Assembly (NCBI GenBank): GCA_018524725.1
Contig: JAEUWP010000260.1
Location: forward strand, 1-50,640
Direction of reading: 5' to 3'
Origin: Podaxis mareebaensis
Taxonomy: Eukaryota; Basidiomycota; Agaricomycetes; Agaricales; Agaricaceae
DNA length: 50,640 bases
The position numbers and the translations under genes were made by a program. Positions 12,160-22,544 of this stretch are shown piece by piece. Every line of letters begins with the position of its first letter. Position 1 is the first letter of the stretch. The notes under the pieces were generated by a model. The model was not told where the DNA came from and searched no databases. It saw only the letters and a list, made by a program, of their open reading frames with translations.

Positions 12160-15044
12160 TCACCGTTTCCGTTTCCCATTAACGGTCTCACCATCCAACC
12201 CATGGATCCCATCTGCGACAACACCCCCCAACTCGGCATCTTCACCGTTCGCGCCTCCAACCCCAACTGCAACCTGACCCATCGAGCCCAGGTTTAAAGG
12301 GATAGGCGAATCATCTCTTGGGGACCCACTTGATCCTGCTCCAGGGCTACCCCAATACCCGTTCGCATCGGAGTTGGCGTTGTTGGAGTTGGTCATTGGG
12401 ACATTGTTGATGATGATACTTGGAGTACCGGTGGCGGTACCGACGCCGACAGATGGAGGGTAGAGGTGCGCTTCGCCCGAGGTACGTTGTGGTTGCTGCT
12501 GTGGTTGTGGTGGAGGAAGACCGGCGCCGATATCCGAGTCAAGGTCTTCTTCGCCTGAAACGTCAGGTGGTGGTGAGAATTGAACGCGTGGGCCTGGAAT
12601 AGCAGAAAGGATTCGGTTAGTGAACCGTTGACGGGGAAGGAAAGGACGTGAAATGGAAGTCGACGAAGAGGAAAAGGAGGGAAGAACGGAAGATTAATGG
12701 CCAAGGCGGAACGAAGGTGTGGCGATAGGTCCCCAAAACATCGGAGACAGATGCCCATCATCACAACATATACACTTGTGTCACCACTCACACCTGCCTA
12801 ATCACCAAATCTCCTGGCCTCGGCCCAAGAACACCCCCTCTCCCCCAAAATGTCCTATCTCTACCAATCACCGCGGGAGTTGTTCGATGCAATTGGAAAG
12901 CACAACCGAAACGCAAAGCGACATGAGACCGCGCAACGCAATCGAACAACGGTATAGTAAAAAGAGGCGACAGGGACCAGTGGGAGCCCAAAGGCAAAAA
13001 ATGGGTTGAGCAAAGGAGTGAGAAGACACGAGGCCCGGGGTATGAGAACCCTCGAATGGCAGAGGACCCCAAAAAAAACAGAACTACCCAAATGTCATGA
13101 CGCTAGAACGCTAAAGCACGCTAGAGGGCGGAACGAAGTCGCTGGGTTCTCACGTCCTGCAAGACCCGCGTGAGCCATCATCATCTCGAAGTCGATGACG
13201 ACGGTAACGGTAAGCGTCACTCCTTGGAATGTAGGGTAGACAAAGGGAACTGGGGGGGGGGGTAGGCGCGGGGCAGGATGGCAATGGGATAGCGAATGAG
13301 GAAGGAAATGATGGAGGGGTCCGCGACGAAGGATAGACAAGCAAACCACGTCCGAACAGAAAGAAACTGGCTGAACCAAAGAGTTGAAAGAAAAAGCCGA
13401 AAGGAGAAGAAAGCAAAACAAGGCTATCCAAAAGACGTACCCTCCACAGGCCCAGGTTCCTCACGCACAACCTCTGGACGGACAAAGTCCTGATCGACGT
13501 CCATCCTATCATCCTCCGCACTGCCCACACCATGCACATTTGCGCTCCCGCCACCCTCATCGCTGACACCAACATTCCCATCCTCACCCGCACTCGCATT
13601 CTTATTCTTGTCCTCTTCAACCTCACTGACATCGATCTCCCAACTCCCCTCATCGACCTCGACATCCTCTTCCAGATCTGCATATGTCCGACATAGTGGA
13701 CACGAGAACGCTGGATGGTGTGCTTCGAGGATGGGTCGGATACATTTGTAGTGGAAGGTGTGTGAGCAGGGTGCGATGAAGAGTGCTTGACGAATGGTTA
13801 CGCTGAATAGACCTGTAAAACAACAATGAGAATGAAAAGAAATGGATAAATGTAGGAGGCGTACAGATGCAACAGTCGGGTATGCCTAGTGACTTGATCT
13901 TGCCATGATTTGCGCCTGGGGCGGAAGCAGCATTATGTGCAGGTAGCGCGAGGGCTTTAAGATTTTTAAACGCCGTTGTACTTGAGGCAACATCATCAAC
14001 CGGAAAAGCCAATCACAGAAAGACGTCGACTCACTTGAAAGCATTGACCCCGGACTGCCACTCGCGCCCAATCTCAACCCTAATCTTGACGCTCTTATAA
14101 ATGTCCTCCGCACCGCCCTGATAATCCACGCCCAACTGCAGGATATCGCCGTCCTTGATCTGAAAAGGCCTACTCTCCATATTGGCGGCGCTCAACCTGA
14201 CATGATTCAAAAAGGTCCCGCTGGAGGACTTTGTATCCCGAATATAGAATTTGCCACCGGCCTCGACCCATATTTCGGCGTGGGCACGAGAAACGACTTT
14301 GGAGCGAAAGGCGAGTTTGTTGGAGTTGAGAGTGTTGATAGCGGCGAGGCCCATGCCGGAACGGTCTGTGAAACGACCGATGCGAAGGGCTGGATCGCCT
14401 TCGCGAAGATCGCGGCCGATGGGGTCAAAGCGGAGGGAACGGCGAGAGTCTAGATGCGGGACGAGACGGATACGGTGTGTGGGTGCGCCGGAATTGGTAG
14501 TCATCGGTGTGGCTGCAGCGCCGTTGTTGGTGTTATTGTTCGTAGTGGGGGGATTGGGGGCATGTTGATGTGATGATGATGGGTTGGCTGCGGGGCTCAT
14601 GGTGGAAGGGGTAAAGCCGGCGAGGGCCAATGCAGTCTGGGTGGTTTGAGAAAGGGTGTTGGGTTGTGGATGGGGCTGAGAGTGGTTGTGTTGGCTCTGG
14701 GCCTGAGCCGCCTGTTGCTGCTGCTGCTGGTGTTGTTGTTGTTGTTGTTGTTGTTGTTGGACATTGCCCGCTGATCTGCGGCGGCGGAGCATGTGAGAAA
14801 GAGCAAGTCCGGAGGATTGCTGGGGCTGGGATGTGGACGGCTGGAGCTGGTTGGGAGAGTTGTTTGAAAGCTGGCGGCGGGAACGGGAAGAGTGTGGGGC
14901 CGGAGAAGGGGGGTTTGGTGGTGGGGGAGAGAGCTCCCTTGGATGGTCAGCGGGGGGAGCATAGGACTGGGAAGAGTTTCTGGGGCGTCCCCGCAAGAAG
15001 GAGCCGAGGATGGTTGTTCTGGAGGGCGGAGACTCGCTTTCCAT
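12160..15044 (-). CDS. FHA-RING E3 ubiquitin ligase, Dma1/Chfr-type
   Basis: Predicted 643-aa ubiquitin ligase. Related yeast proteins (Dma1; Dma1/Dma2 of budding yeast) bind phospho-threonine targets through FHA and ubiquitinate them in spindle-position and mitotic checkpoint control. Exons (minus): 15044-14035, 13980-13865, 13812-13441, 12593-12160. Residues 1-190 are disordered, rich in P, S, Q, N, with a poly-Q tract. The FHA domain is about 190-325 (RIGRF, SRAHAEIWVE, TKSSSGTFLNH). A RING-H2 runs from 373 to 415: C373-x2-C376, C390-x-H392-x2-H395-x2-C398, C412-x2-C415. The tail is acidic, then Pro/Gln/Gly rich, ending NGKRKR. Start is the ATG at 15044; the frame is open a little further upstream but without ATG. 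The last intron is about 847 nt, very long for this window, and could hide a further exon. The GH16 gene lies 74 bp upstream in the same direction. Confidence 0.9.
14711..14760. repeat. CAG/CAA trinucleotide run (poly-glutamine)
   Basis: On the minus strand this run encodes nine Gln, one His and six Gln in the disordered N-terminal region of the FHA-RING protein. It mixes CAG and CAA codons (GTT/GCT on the plus strand). Such runs vary in length between strains. Confidence 0.9.
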
Positions 15045-15118
15045 GTAGCAAGGAAGAAGAGAAGATGGGGTATATTCTGTTGACACAGCGAATCACTCTC
15101 CCTGTCACATCACCCACG

Positions 15119-16633
15119 CTACACTAAACTGTCTACGGCCACAATCATCAATCCGGCCACAATCCCTGCCACCCCCCATCCCATCCCAACTCGCTCTCCT
15201 CCGGATGTTCCTCCGCTGCTGCCACTGCCTCCACTCCCCGAGCCAGAAGACGACGGAGATCCAGATCCCGTGACATTCGCGGGGGCGGAGGAAAACACCC
15301 GTACATAGCCCACATCAAAGTACGCATTCGCGTACTGGCTCGTCCCGTTGTTGATCACATAGTCGTTGTAGCACATCCCACTGCACGTCTGTGGGAAGAA
15401 CTGCGGCGACCCGGCAAAATCTGCCCGTCCTTCAGCATCCGTCCTTTCCAAGTACCAAAATGGAGAAACACCCACCTCCACAGAACGTAATATCAAACAC
15501 AAGTGTCTGCGGCAGGAAAAACTTGTTGATGTCACACCCCCCTGATGGCCAGTTGCCCATGGGCGTCCCGAGCGTTGACGTATCAATTGAACTCGCGTTG
15601 TTTTTCAAGGCGTCTGGGACTTTCGACCGCTCAATAAACCAGATCCTGTGCATCCATCAGTCAAGCATCCCCCGCCCGGTCAATCAGAAACCCGACTAAC
15701 GAGACACCGCTCTCGGCCAACTCGGTCACAAACACACCACCATTCGCTTTCGCAAACGCCTCGCCGTACGACACAGGGCTGTCGTTCGTCACAATGCACC
15801 CAGCTGCACCTTCGCAGTTTGTCCCATTGACGACCTTGGACGTTTGTTGCGGATTCACTTGAGTGCACCCAGCGGTCGTGTGCAAACCCATCTGAGAAGT
15901 CGGGTGCAAGTTGATACCTTCAAAGATATCAATCTCTCTATACCACAACGTCAGTCTCGATCTCCCCCCCCCTCCAGCACACACCACTCACCCGCCAGCC
16001 GGCCATTGAGAAGTCGGCGAAAACGTCCACCTGCACCAGTCAACCTCAAACGCAAAATGCACGACAACAACACCACTCACAGCGCAGGCCAAACCGAACA
16101 CTATCCCACCAAACCTCTTTAGCACTTTACATCCGAGCCAAAAACAAAACAAAAACTCACTCCATACGGCGCATGCCACAAATCCACAGCCCACACCGTC
16201 CCAATGCCAAACGTATCCTTGGTCGAAATCCTCACCGAATCCCGTTTCTCATTCCACGGCACAAAGGTCGTATTATCTACTTTTATAATAGCCCGGTTCG
16301 TCGTCGAGTCGACGTATGCGAGGCGGTGGGCTGACGCGTTTTCAGCTGACACGAAGCTTGTTGCGTGTGATCAGTATGGCGTAGAAAGGAGGTGAAAGGG
16401 GGAAAGCGTACAAAGTGTCACCGTTCATCGTATTATCATCTATCCAGCCCAGTCAGTTCATCCTACAACAACTAACGAGCAACAAAGTCCTCACAATGAT
16501 TATAAAACTCCCAATCGTTGAAAAACGACGGCCCAGAATAGTCTTTCACGAGCCCATACTGTGCACCACGCACACCCAACGCACCCACCACACCCAAAAG
16601 CACAAACGAACGCAGCACGCTCGGAATCGGCAT
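15119..16633 (-). CDS. GH16 family beta-1,3(4)-glucanase, secreted, probably GPI-anchored
   Basis: Predicted 376-aa extracellular glycoside hydrolase that cuts beta-1,3/1,4-glucans; likely acts in cell-wall remodelling. Exons (minus): 16633-16495, 16439-16412, 16356-16161, 16100-16081, 16030-15992, 15937-15701, 15645-15476, 15420-15119. Seen: hydrophobic signal peptide (about 1-24), SGPSFFNDWEFYNH typical of the fold's first strands, then the catalytic motif GEIDIFE with Glu142, Asp144 and Glu147 (nucleophile, helper and acid/base in the family), later CGDFAGSPQFFPQTCSG and a C-terminal YFDVGYVRVF strand. After it comes a Ser/Gly-rich linker and a hydrophobic tail (last ~23 residues), as in GPI-anchored proteins. 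Exon 4 is only 20 nt but supplies CSVWPA, needed for the fold. The start is supported by the signal peptide. Confidence 0.92.
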
Positions 16634-19296
16634 AGGTGGAAGCTCGAGTTCAAAGAGGAGATTGTGAAGAGCGCAACACAACACCCGTGGTTATAAACCC
16701 AAATCAAAAATACCGCATGCGACTATCGCACTAGCAACGGCTAATTTAGCCCCGGCAAATGTTCCGTGGAGACAAATAGTAAAATGCAAGCACACCCTCG
16801 GGCCTAACGGACAACAACAAAACTGCTGGCTGGCGACAAAGAACAATCAGAAGTCTATTCATGCGTTCCATGCCGATGCCAAATGGCACACAATATGTTC
16901 TCGTCGCACTCAAAATTAGACCGTCCACAGGACTCTCTGTACAAGTTCGAGCAAAATCCGGATTTTGTAGGGATCGATCGTCAATATTCAGGAGTCCTGT
17001 AACACACGCAAAGCGGCTGAAGCGCGTGGGTTCTTTGTCACATTGATCAGTTACCATCAAAAATTGAGGCAGGCGGGCACAGACGGCCATCACTATCCCC
17101 CTTGAAAAAAATTTCCCGAATTCAACGAATTACATAGAACCCGGAAACCCGGAAAACGACCCAAACTTCCCATCCACAGTTCACCAAGCTTCGTTGACCA
17201 TCACTAACAACCTGTGCATGCACCACAAGCTCCAGCCCCTCCATAGTACATGCTCCAAACCGCAGTGCTGAGCTAACCAAATAAAAATAGCCCCTACGAT
17301 TCAAGAACTAGAACTCAAAATATCTCCCATCCCTAACTATTAATAAAGTGCTCTACCAACACCTAGTGTTATTGATCCATCAGCGGTAGCAGGTAAATGA
17401 CAACCATGGATCAGGTCGTATCTGTATTGGAGATGACTAGGGTTTCCAAACAGGCAGAGCACATAACACAAGCCCCAGAGGTCAAGCACCCACGGCTGAC
17501 ATTGAGTCTATGGCTAGGCGAATCGGAACGCGAAGTGGAGGCAGAAAAAATGAAAAGGAGCAAGGATTCACTCGTCTGATGGAAGAACGTCAAGAGGAAA
17601 TTACGCTCCTGATGCCACTGAAGAAGCGGGTCAGCGGGTTAGGCATTACCGTCAACCCAATTTTGCCCCTGACAAAAATATGAGAGAAATGAAAACATGA
17701 TAGATAATACGAAAATAGAGAAGAAACTTTAGGTCCTCAAGGTGGTAATCTCAAGTGAATGGTTGTGGAACAAAAGAAGTAGGCACGAACGATTTGTTCG
17801 AAAAACGGTAGCAAAGAGAGAACAGGTGAGAGGAAAGGGTATTCACTCCCTTACAACGTCATTGTCCCTTCCTAGGGAAAGTTGCTGGGAGACGAGGTTT
17901 AAGGAGACTGAAAGAGACCCAGTAGAACGACAGACTCTGTCCTTGTACGGATGGTGAAACAATCCTAATGCTCTCGCATTGGGCAACGACACCGTCGCAT
18001 CCAGTCAACCTGTCCACAGTTACTAAAAGGCCCCTTGGAACCATTTCCCCTTTGTCGTTCCCAGGACGTGTTCACTCGAATGGTTGTGCCATCGGTTTCG
18101 TCACAAGGCTCAGGTTACTGAATATTCAAGTTCCGGCATCCAAGATCTCACAGAAGCTCGTGAGTTCACAGCCGATAAACAATCCGGTTCTTTGGAATCG
18201 ACCCAGCGATTGACTTGCGAGACGTAGAAGTGCACCTGCCCAGTTGCCTCCATATCCTTTCCGCAGATGTTTGGGCAGGCGCAGATTTTCCAACACCCAC
18301 AAGATCTTACAGCAACATGGTTGGAGAAAGCGATGCATCTTTGTCGAAGCCCAAAGTGTGGCGTATTGGATATACTGATCGCGGGTATCAGGGAGGCGTC
18401 GAGGGAGTGGATCGCCAACGGAAGACCGATGGACCGCTTCGGTAATGGTGTATCCAAGAAGAGCTTGGACGACTATCATTGTGCGCACTTACGTCGAAAT
18501 ATCTGGCGCCGTTGATCATGAGGGTAAGAGAGAGAATGGGCATAGCAGGCTCTGGTAACCGTGATACAAAAACGATTCTTTCTTGTGTAATACTGAAGTC
18601 CGGATGTATAATGCATGTCACTGTGGAACCACTGCACTTAGGTTCAGATTTGTGCAATCTATATCACACAGTGCACAGTGCTTGGCTTACTACCATAACT
18701 TGACGGGCTGTGCTAATAGCTTGAAATTCTAGTTCCGGTATTTCTGCATAAGTATCTATTTAACACACAGTCTTCCCCTCCTTCAGATATATACAGCCGT
18801 TTCGGTTAGGTTTGTCCTGCGTGACGGATACGACTGACAAACAAAGATACACAGAAATTCAGAAAATTGGGAAATTTGTGTACCTCTTCTCTGTACGCTC
18901 GTTGCACTGGTGCTGATTTACATATTGCGGACTGACTTGGTCAGAATGAGGATGTATGATCATTGACGTGTGGGATGATACGAATCATAGGACCCTACGA
19001 TACCAGGAACAGAAAGAAAACACTCCAAACATGGGCTGCCCATATCCGAGGACATCGGGTAGTTACTATCGCCACGCCACTAACTTTACGGACCAGAAAA
19101 CAAGACTCGGGCTTCGTATTATGTACCATGCTAGTCCGGCGGGCTGCGGCCTACGATCCACTATGGCAAATTTTGTGAGGATACGTTGCGGTAAAGGGCT
19201 CTGAAGTATGACGGTAAGGTCAAAAATGCGCACATCAACAAGGAACTCTTCTGCCAGGGGCAATCGTACCTTACATGGCAGATCAAAATTTGAATG
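16634..19296. other. Intergenic, no gene recognised
   Basis: About 2.7 kb. The longest frames (minus 18126-18488, 120 codons; minus 16746-17093) have no motif I recognise and do not join through splice sites into a convincing protein. Upstream of the GH16 ATG I see no clear TATA box. The right end borders the transposase relic and may itself be transposon-derived. Confidence 0.5.
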
Positions 19297-19584
19297 TCAC
19301 GGAAGGTAGCTGGCCGAGTCGCGAAGCTCGTCCAAAGAAAGTGTTATACCGTCTTCGATGAGCTGACATAATTCCTCCATAACCGGAGTCGTCAACAAGC
19401 GAGGATGCCCTGGCAAGATATTCAGTGGTGCGACAGAGCGCTGCAGCTCATACTAGGTACGCCAACGCTCGATGCTCTCCGCTGATACACTCAACACACT
19501 AGCAATAGCTCTTGGTGAAACTCCTTCGTCTAAAAGCTGAAGCGTACATTGCCTCAGGTCAGCACTGATGCACCAATGTAGCAT
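19297..19584 (-). pseudogene. Tc1/mariner-type transposase fragment (HTH region), broken
   Basis: Reading the minus strand from an ATG at 19584, the frame gives SADLRQCTLQLLDEGVSPRA then IASVLSVSAESIERW, the helix-turn-helix pattern at the start of Tc1/mariner-like transposases of basidiomycetes. After an in-frame TAG it continues with LPGHPRLLTTPVMEELCQLI and TLSLDELRDSASYL, the usual 'G(R/H)PRLL..E....L..LI......LDE' linker between the two DNA-binding helices. It stops at TGA at 19299-19297. No DDE catalytic part was found downstream, so the copy is truncated as well as stopped. Confidence 0.7.
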
Positions 19585-19789
19585 AAGTGCCAATAAGCGC
19601 GCTAGACAACCCTGTCACTAAGATGGTTACACCCAGCACTGCAGAACTTAGTCCTCCCTGACACGTCTCGTTACTGCTGAAAGTTAAATGCCAGAAGCCG
19701 CATGTGGTGATTGGTGATCACCTAAAACGGAGCTTAGCTGATCTTATAAATTGGATCGGTGTTAACGCGTGTTCCTCCCAACACCCCCG

Positions 19790-21867
19790 ATGTCTTCAAT
19801 CTCTCAGCCACCACCACTTCCAGGCTTTGGATTACCATTAGACTACGATCCTGAATGCGACGATGATGAGCGTAAACTCTTTCCCAACGCCTTGAACCCA
19901 GGCTTGGGAGAGCGCGACTATGAAGCACGGTGGGTGAACGCGATCCACCCAACTGATGTGAGGGATCTAAGTCTGGTGACGCATTATTGCCAGATTGCCG
20001 ATGCTTACTTTGCGAGAAATTGCGATGCTTCAATTTATGGACCAAATCACCGATAAAAACGAGTGGGAACGTAAGGTGCATATCCTCACCATCACTACAT
20101 CCCGTCTAGACGCTGACAGATCCTTCCATAGATTTTCGACGACATAATCACTGAAAAATGGAAGGCGGAGGTGCTTCAGGCACCTGATATTGACTTTACA
20201 AAGGAGATGGCGGATTATTGCATCGAAGAACTTAGGTATAAAGCGGACATTTACAGGGAGACAGGCCTCATTCGCGTCTACAACGGTGATGTGGTCAAGT
20301 CGGATAGCGCAATTCCCTCAGATTTGCAACTTGCACTCAAGGCCGCGGTCGCTCCCCTGGAAGATGTCCCAAAACACAAGCGGGACTGGCATCCTGGCTC
20401 GAATGACATGGTGCTTGACCTTGTTCATCCTTCTCTTTTCCCTCTCGTGTATGGTCTATCTCGCATCCTCAAGGACGACACCGTCAATCTTGAGTCCTGC
20501 ATCGCACGCTGTGGTCAGGGTGAAGTCGTTCCCGAACCTTCTGCAACTGAAGCAACCGCTCAGGTTGGATGGCGAACCCGATATATCTATAGTACAAAGT
20601 TCCAGTGGTTGCCTTGCGACGTGGATATTTCAGGCAACACTCCGAAGTGCGTCCGTGAATGAGAGCAAACTACAATCATACTGACCCCGCTATTTAACAG
20701 GATCCTCAGCTATATTAACAACCTTCATCCGCAAGACCATGCGAAGCTCTACAGTGTCATCGAAAAGATCATCGCGCACGTTATCCCTTTGTGGAATGCA
20801 ACTTTGACCCCCTTGCGTGCTTTGGAAGACATTGAAATACGAATCCTATTTGACAACGTCGACTACGGTGAGTTGGAGGATTACACAAACAGGGAAGGGC
20901 CCAAACAAGAGGACGATGAAGACGAGGTTGAATACTGGGATCGCAGGGAAGAGTGGAAGGATGCCAAGAAAAAGGAGTTTCTTGTTCTGCCCAATCCTAA
21001 GCTGTTCGTTCGCCCGAACACGAATTTATCAGGGGCTGGGAGCGACAAAGGTGATATCAACAAGGCCGAGCAGAAGGATGATGGCGGCGACGATGGTGGC
21101 GATGACAAGGTTGACCTGAAGCGAGACTTCGGGGCTACTGGGCTGCAAATCATCGTCAAACTTGCAAATATCCATCTGACTCCTGAGAAGCCCGAATACG
21201 AAGGCGGTACATGGCATGTTGAGGGCCAATTGGTATGTCTTACTGCCTTGCTGGCTCCAATCCTCATATTCTGTAATAGAATGAACACATCTGTGCCACC
21301 GCTATCTATTACTACGATAACGAGAACATTACTCCCAGTCGCCTGGCCTTCAGACAACCGTCGAGTATCGTTCATATAGAAGAAGAAATACCCTACGAGC
21401 AGAGTGAATGGGCTTGGCTGGAACATGTCTATGGTCTTCAAAACGATGAGCCCGCTATTCAAGTTGTCGGTAGCATCGAAGCTCGTGAGGGCAGGGTCGT
21501 CACCTTCCCCAATATCCTCCAGCACCAAGTTCAGCCGTTCAAGCTCGCCGACCCAACCAAACCTGGACATCGCAAGATTCTGGTACTATTCCTTGTTGAC
21601 CCCAACATCAAAATCATCTCGACGGCGAATATCCCTTGTCAACGACTTGATTGGTGGGGAAGGACCGTAACTTTAAGCACCGATGTGCTTGCAAAGTTGC
21701 CCGTCGAGCTGAAGGATAAGGTCGTTCAGAGCGTGGAGGGTTTCCCGATCAGCCTCGAACGGGCGCATCAATTGAGGGAGGACTTGATGACGGAAAGAAA
21801 GGAATATGTGATGGGATACCAGACGAGAAACTTCAAAGACGTTACAATTTCGCTTTGCGAACATTGA
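19790..21867 (+). CDS. DUF4246 family protein, possible 2-oxoglutarate/Fe(II) oxygenase
   Basis: Predicted 618-aa protein of the fungal DUF4246 family, function unknown. Exons: 19790-19929, 19994-20075, 20132-20646, 20701-21232, 21280-21867. Seen: proline-rich start (PPPLPGFGLPLDY), TLREIAMLQFMDQITDK, FQWLPCDVDIS, SYINNLHPQDHAKLYSVI, then an acidic, Lys/Asp-rich insert (about residues 300-390), KLANIHLTPEKPEYEGGTWH and a C-terminal EAREGRVVTFPNILQHQV with PGHRKILVLFLVDP. The arrangement H418-x-E420, H505 and R521 resembles the metal triad and 2-oxoglutarate-binding residue of Fe(II) oxygenases; that is my inference. The exon 1 donor was chosen because it alone keeps the conserved TLRE segment in frame. 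The gene converges on the phytase gene. Confidence 0.88.
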
Positions 21868-22544
21868 ATATTGGTTATGTTCATGATCAGAGTAGATTTG
21901 CTTACTCAGATAATGGACTCCATGGTCGTTATTTGTGCTCGAGCCCTGAGATGAACACTGTCTGTGACCGTCTTTCACTGTCAGGGTTGAATCCCATGGT
22001 ACCCACTTCCTTTACCCGCGCCCAAACGCTGAGAAACTGAGGCCAATAGAGCTTGTGTCATGAACCTCAAACGGGACGTCCGCATCTGCCGAGCAATTCA
22101 TGCTATCATCGGTCTGACATCCGCCCTGCTCTCTGTGCCACGCAGATAAAAGCAGGGAACACGGCATCACGACAAACATCCAGTTCATGGAATGTGACAC
22201 ACACCTCACAAGGTCCACCTCTGCCAGGATGCGGTTTGCCCCTGAATGCCATATCTGCCGGGGGTGAGTGTTGGGGGTGAGCATGAGACTTCCAGTGGAA
22301 TTGAAAGATGAACCAATGAGTGAACTTCAGATTTTCCATGAGGGGGGGCAACTAGCTTAAGGTCATATCACATCAAGCCCTTCACCGAAGTGAGTAAGTC
22401 GGATTGAAGACTATTGAGTCACTTTTCGGTCCTCAGATGCAGTGCAGAAGGCAAATAGTTTGACTGAGTCTCTGTTGTAGGTACCCTAAGTATTAAATCT
22501 TTGGGCGGAGGTCAGACCAACGACCTGGAGGACCCGGATCGTAC
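21868..22544. other. Convergent intergenic spacer
   Basis: About 680 bp between the stop codons of the DUF4246 gene and the phytase gene. Only short frames (60-90 codons) without motifs. It probably holds both 3' untranslated regions. Confidence 0.6.

Noticed and set aside
13150..13683. 177-codon minus-strand frame across the RING gene
   Set aside because: It is an alternative frame of the RING exon and reads into the long intron; the RING frame explains the sequence.
14630..15127. 165-codon plus-strand frame with a valine run
   Set aside because: It is the antisense of the poly-Gln and Pro-rich region of the FHA-RING gene, which has clear domain support.
18126..18488. 120-codon minus-strand frame, and an adjoining frame up to 18657
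   Set aside because: No recognised family, no supported start or splicing between the two frames. A diverged gene cannot be excluded.
19930..20056. Straight continuation of the first DUF4246 exon
   Set aside because: It runs into a stop and loses the TLRE..MD segment; the donor at 19930 with acceptor at 19993 keeps the family sequence.
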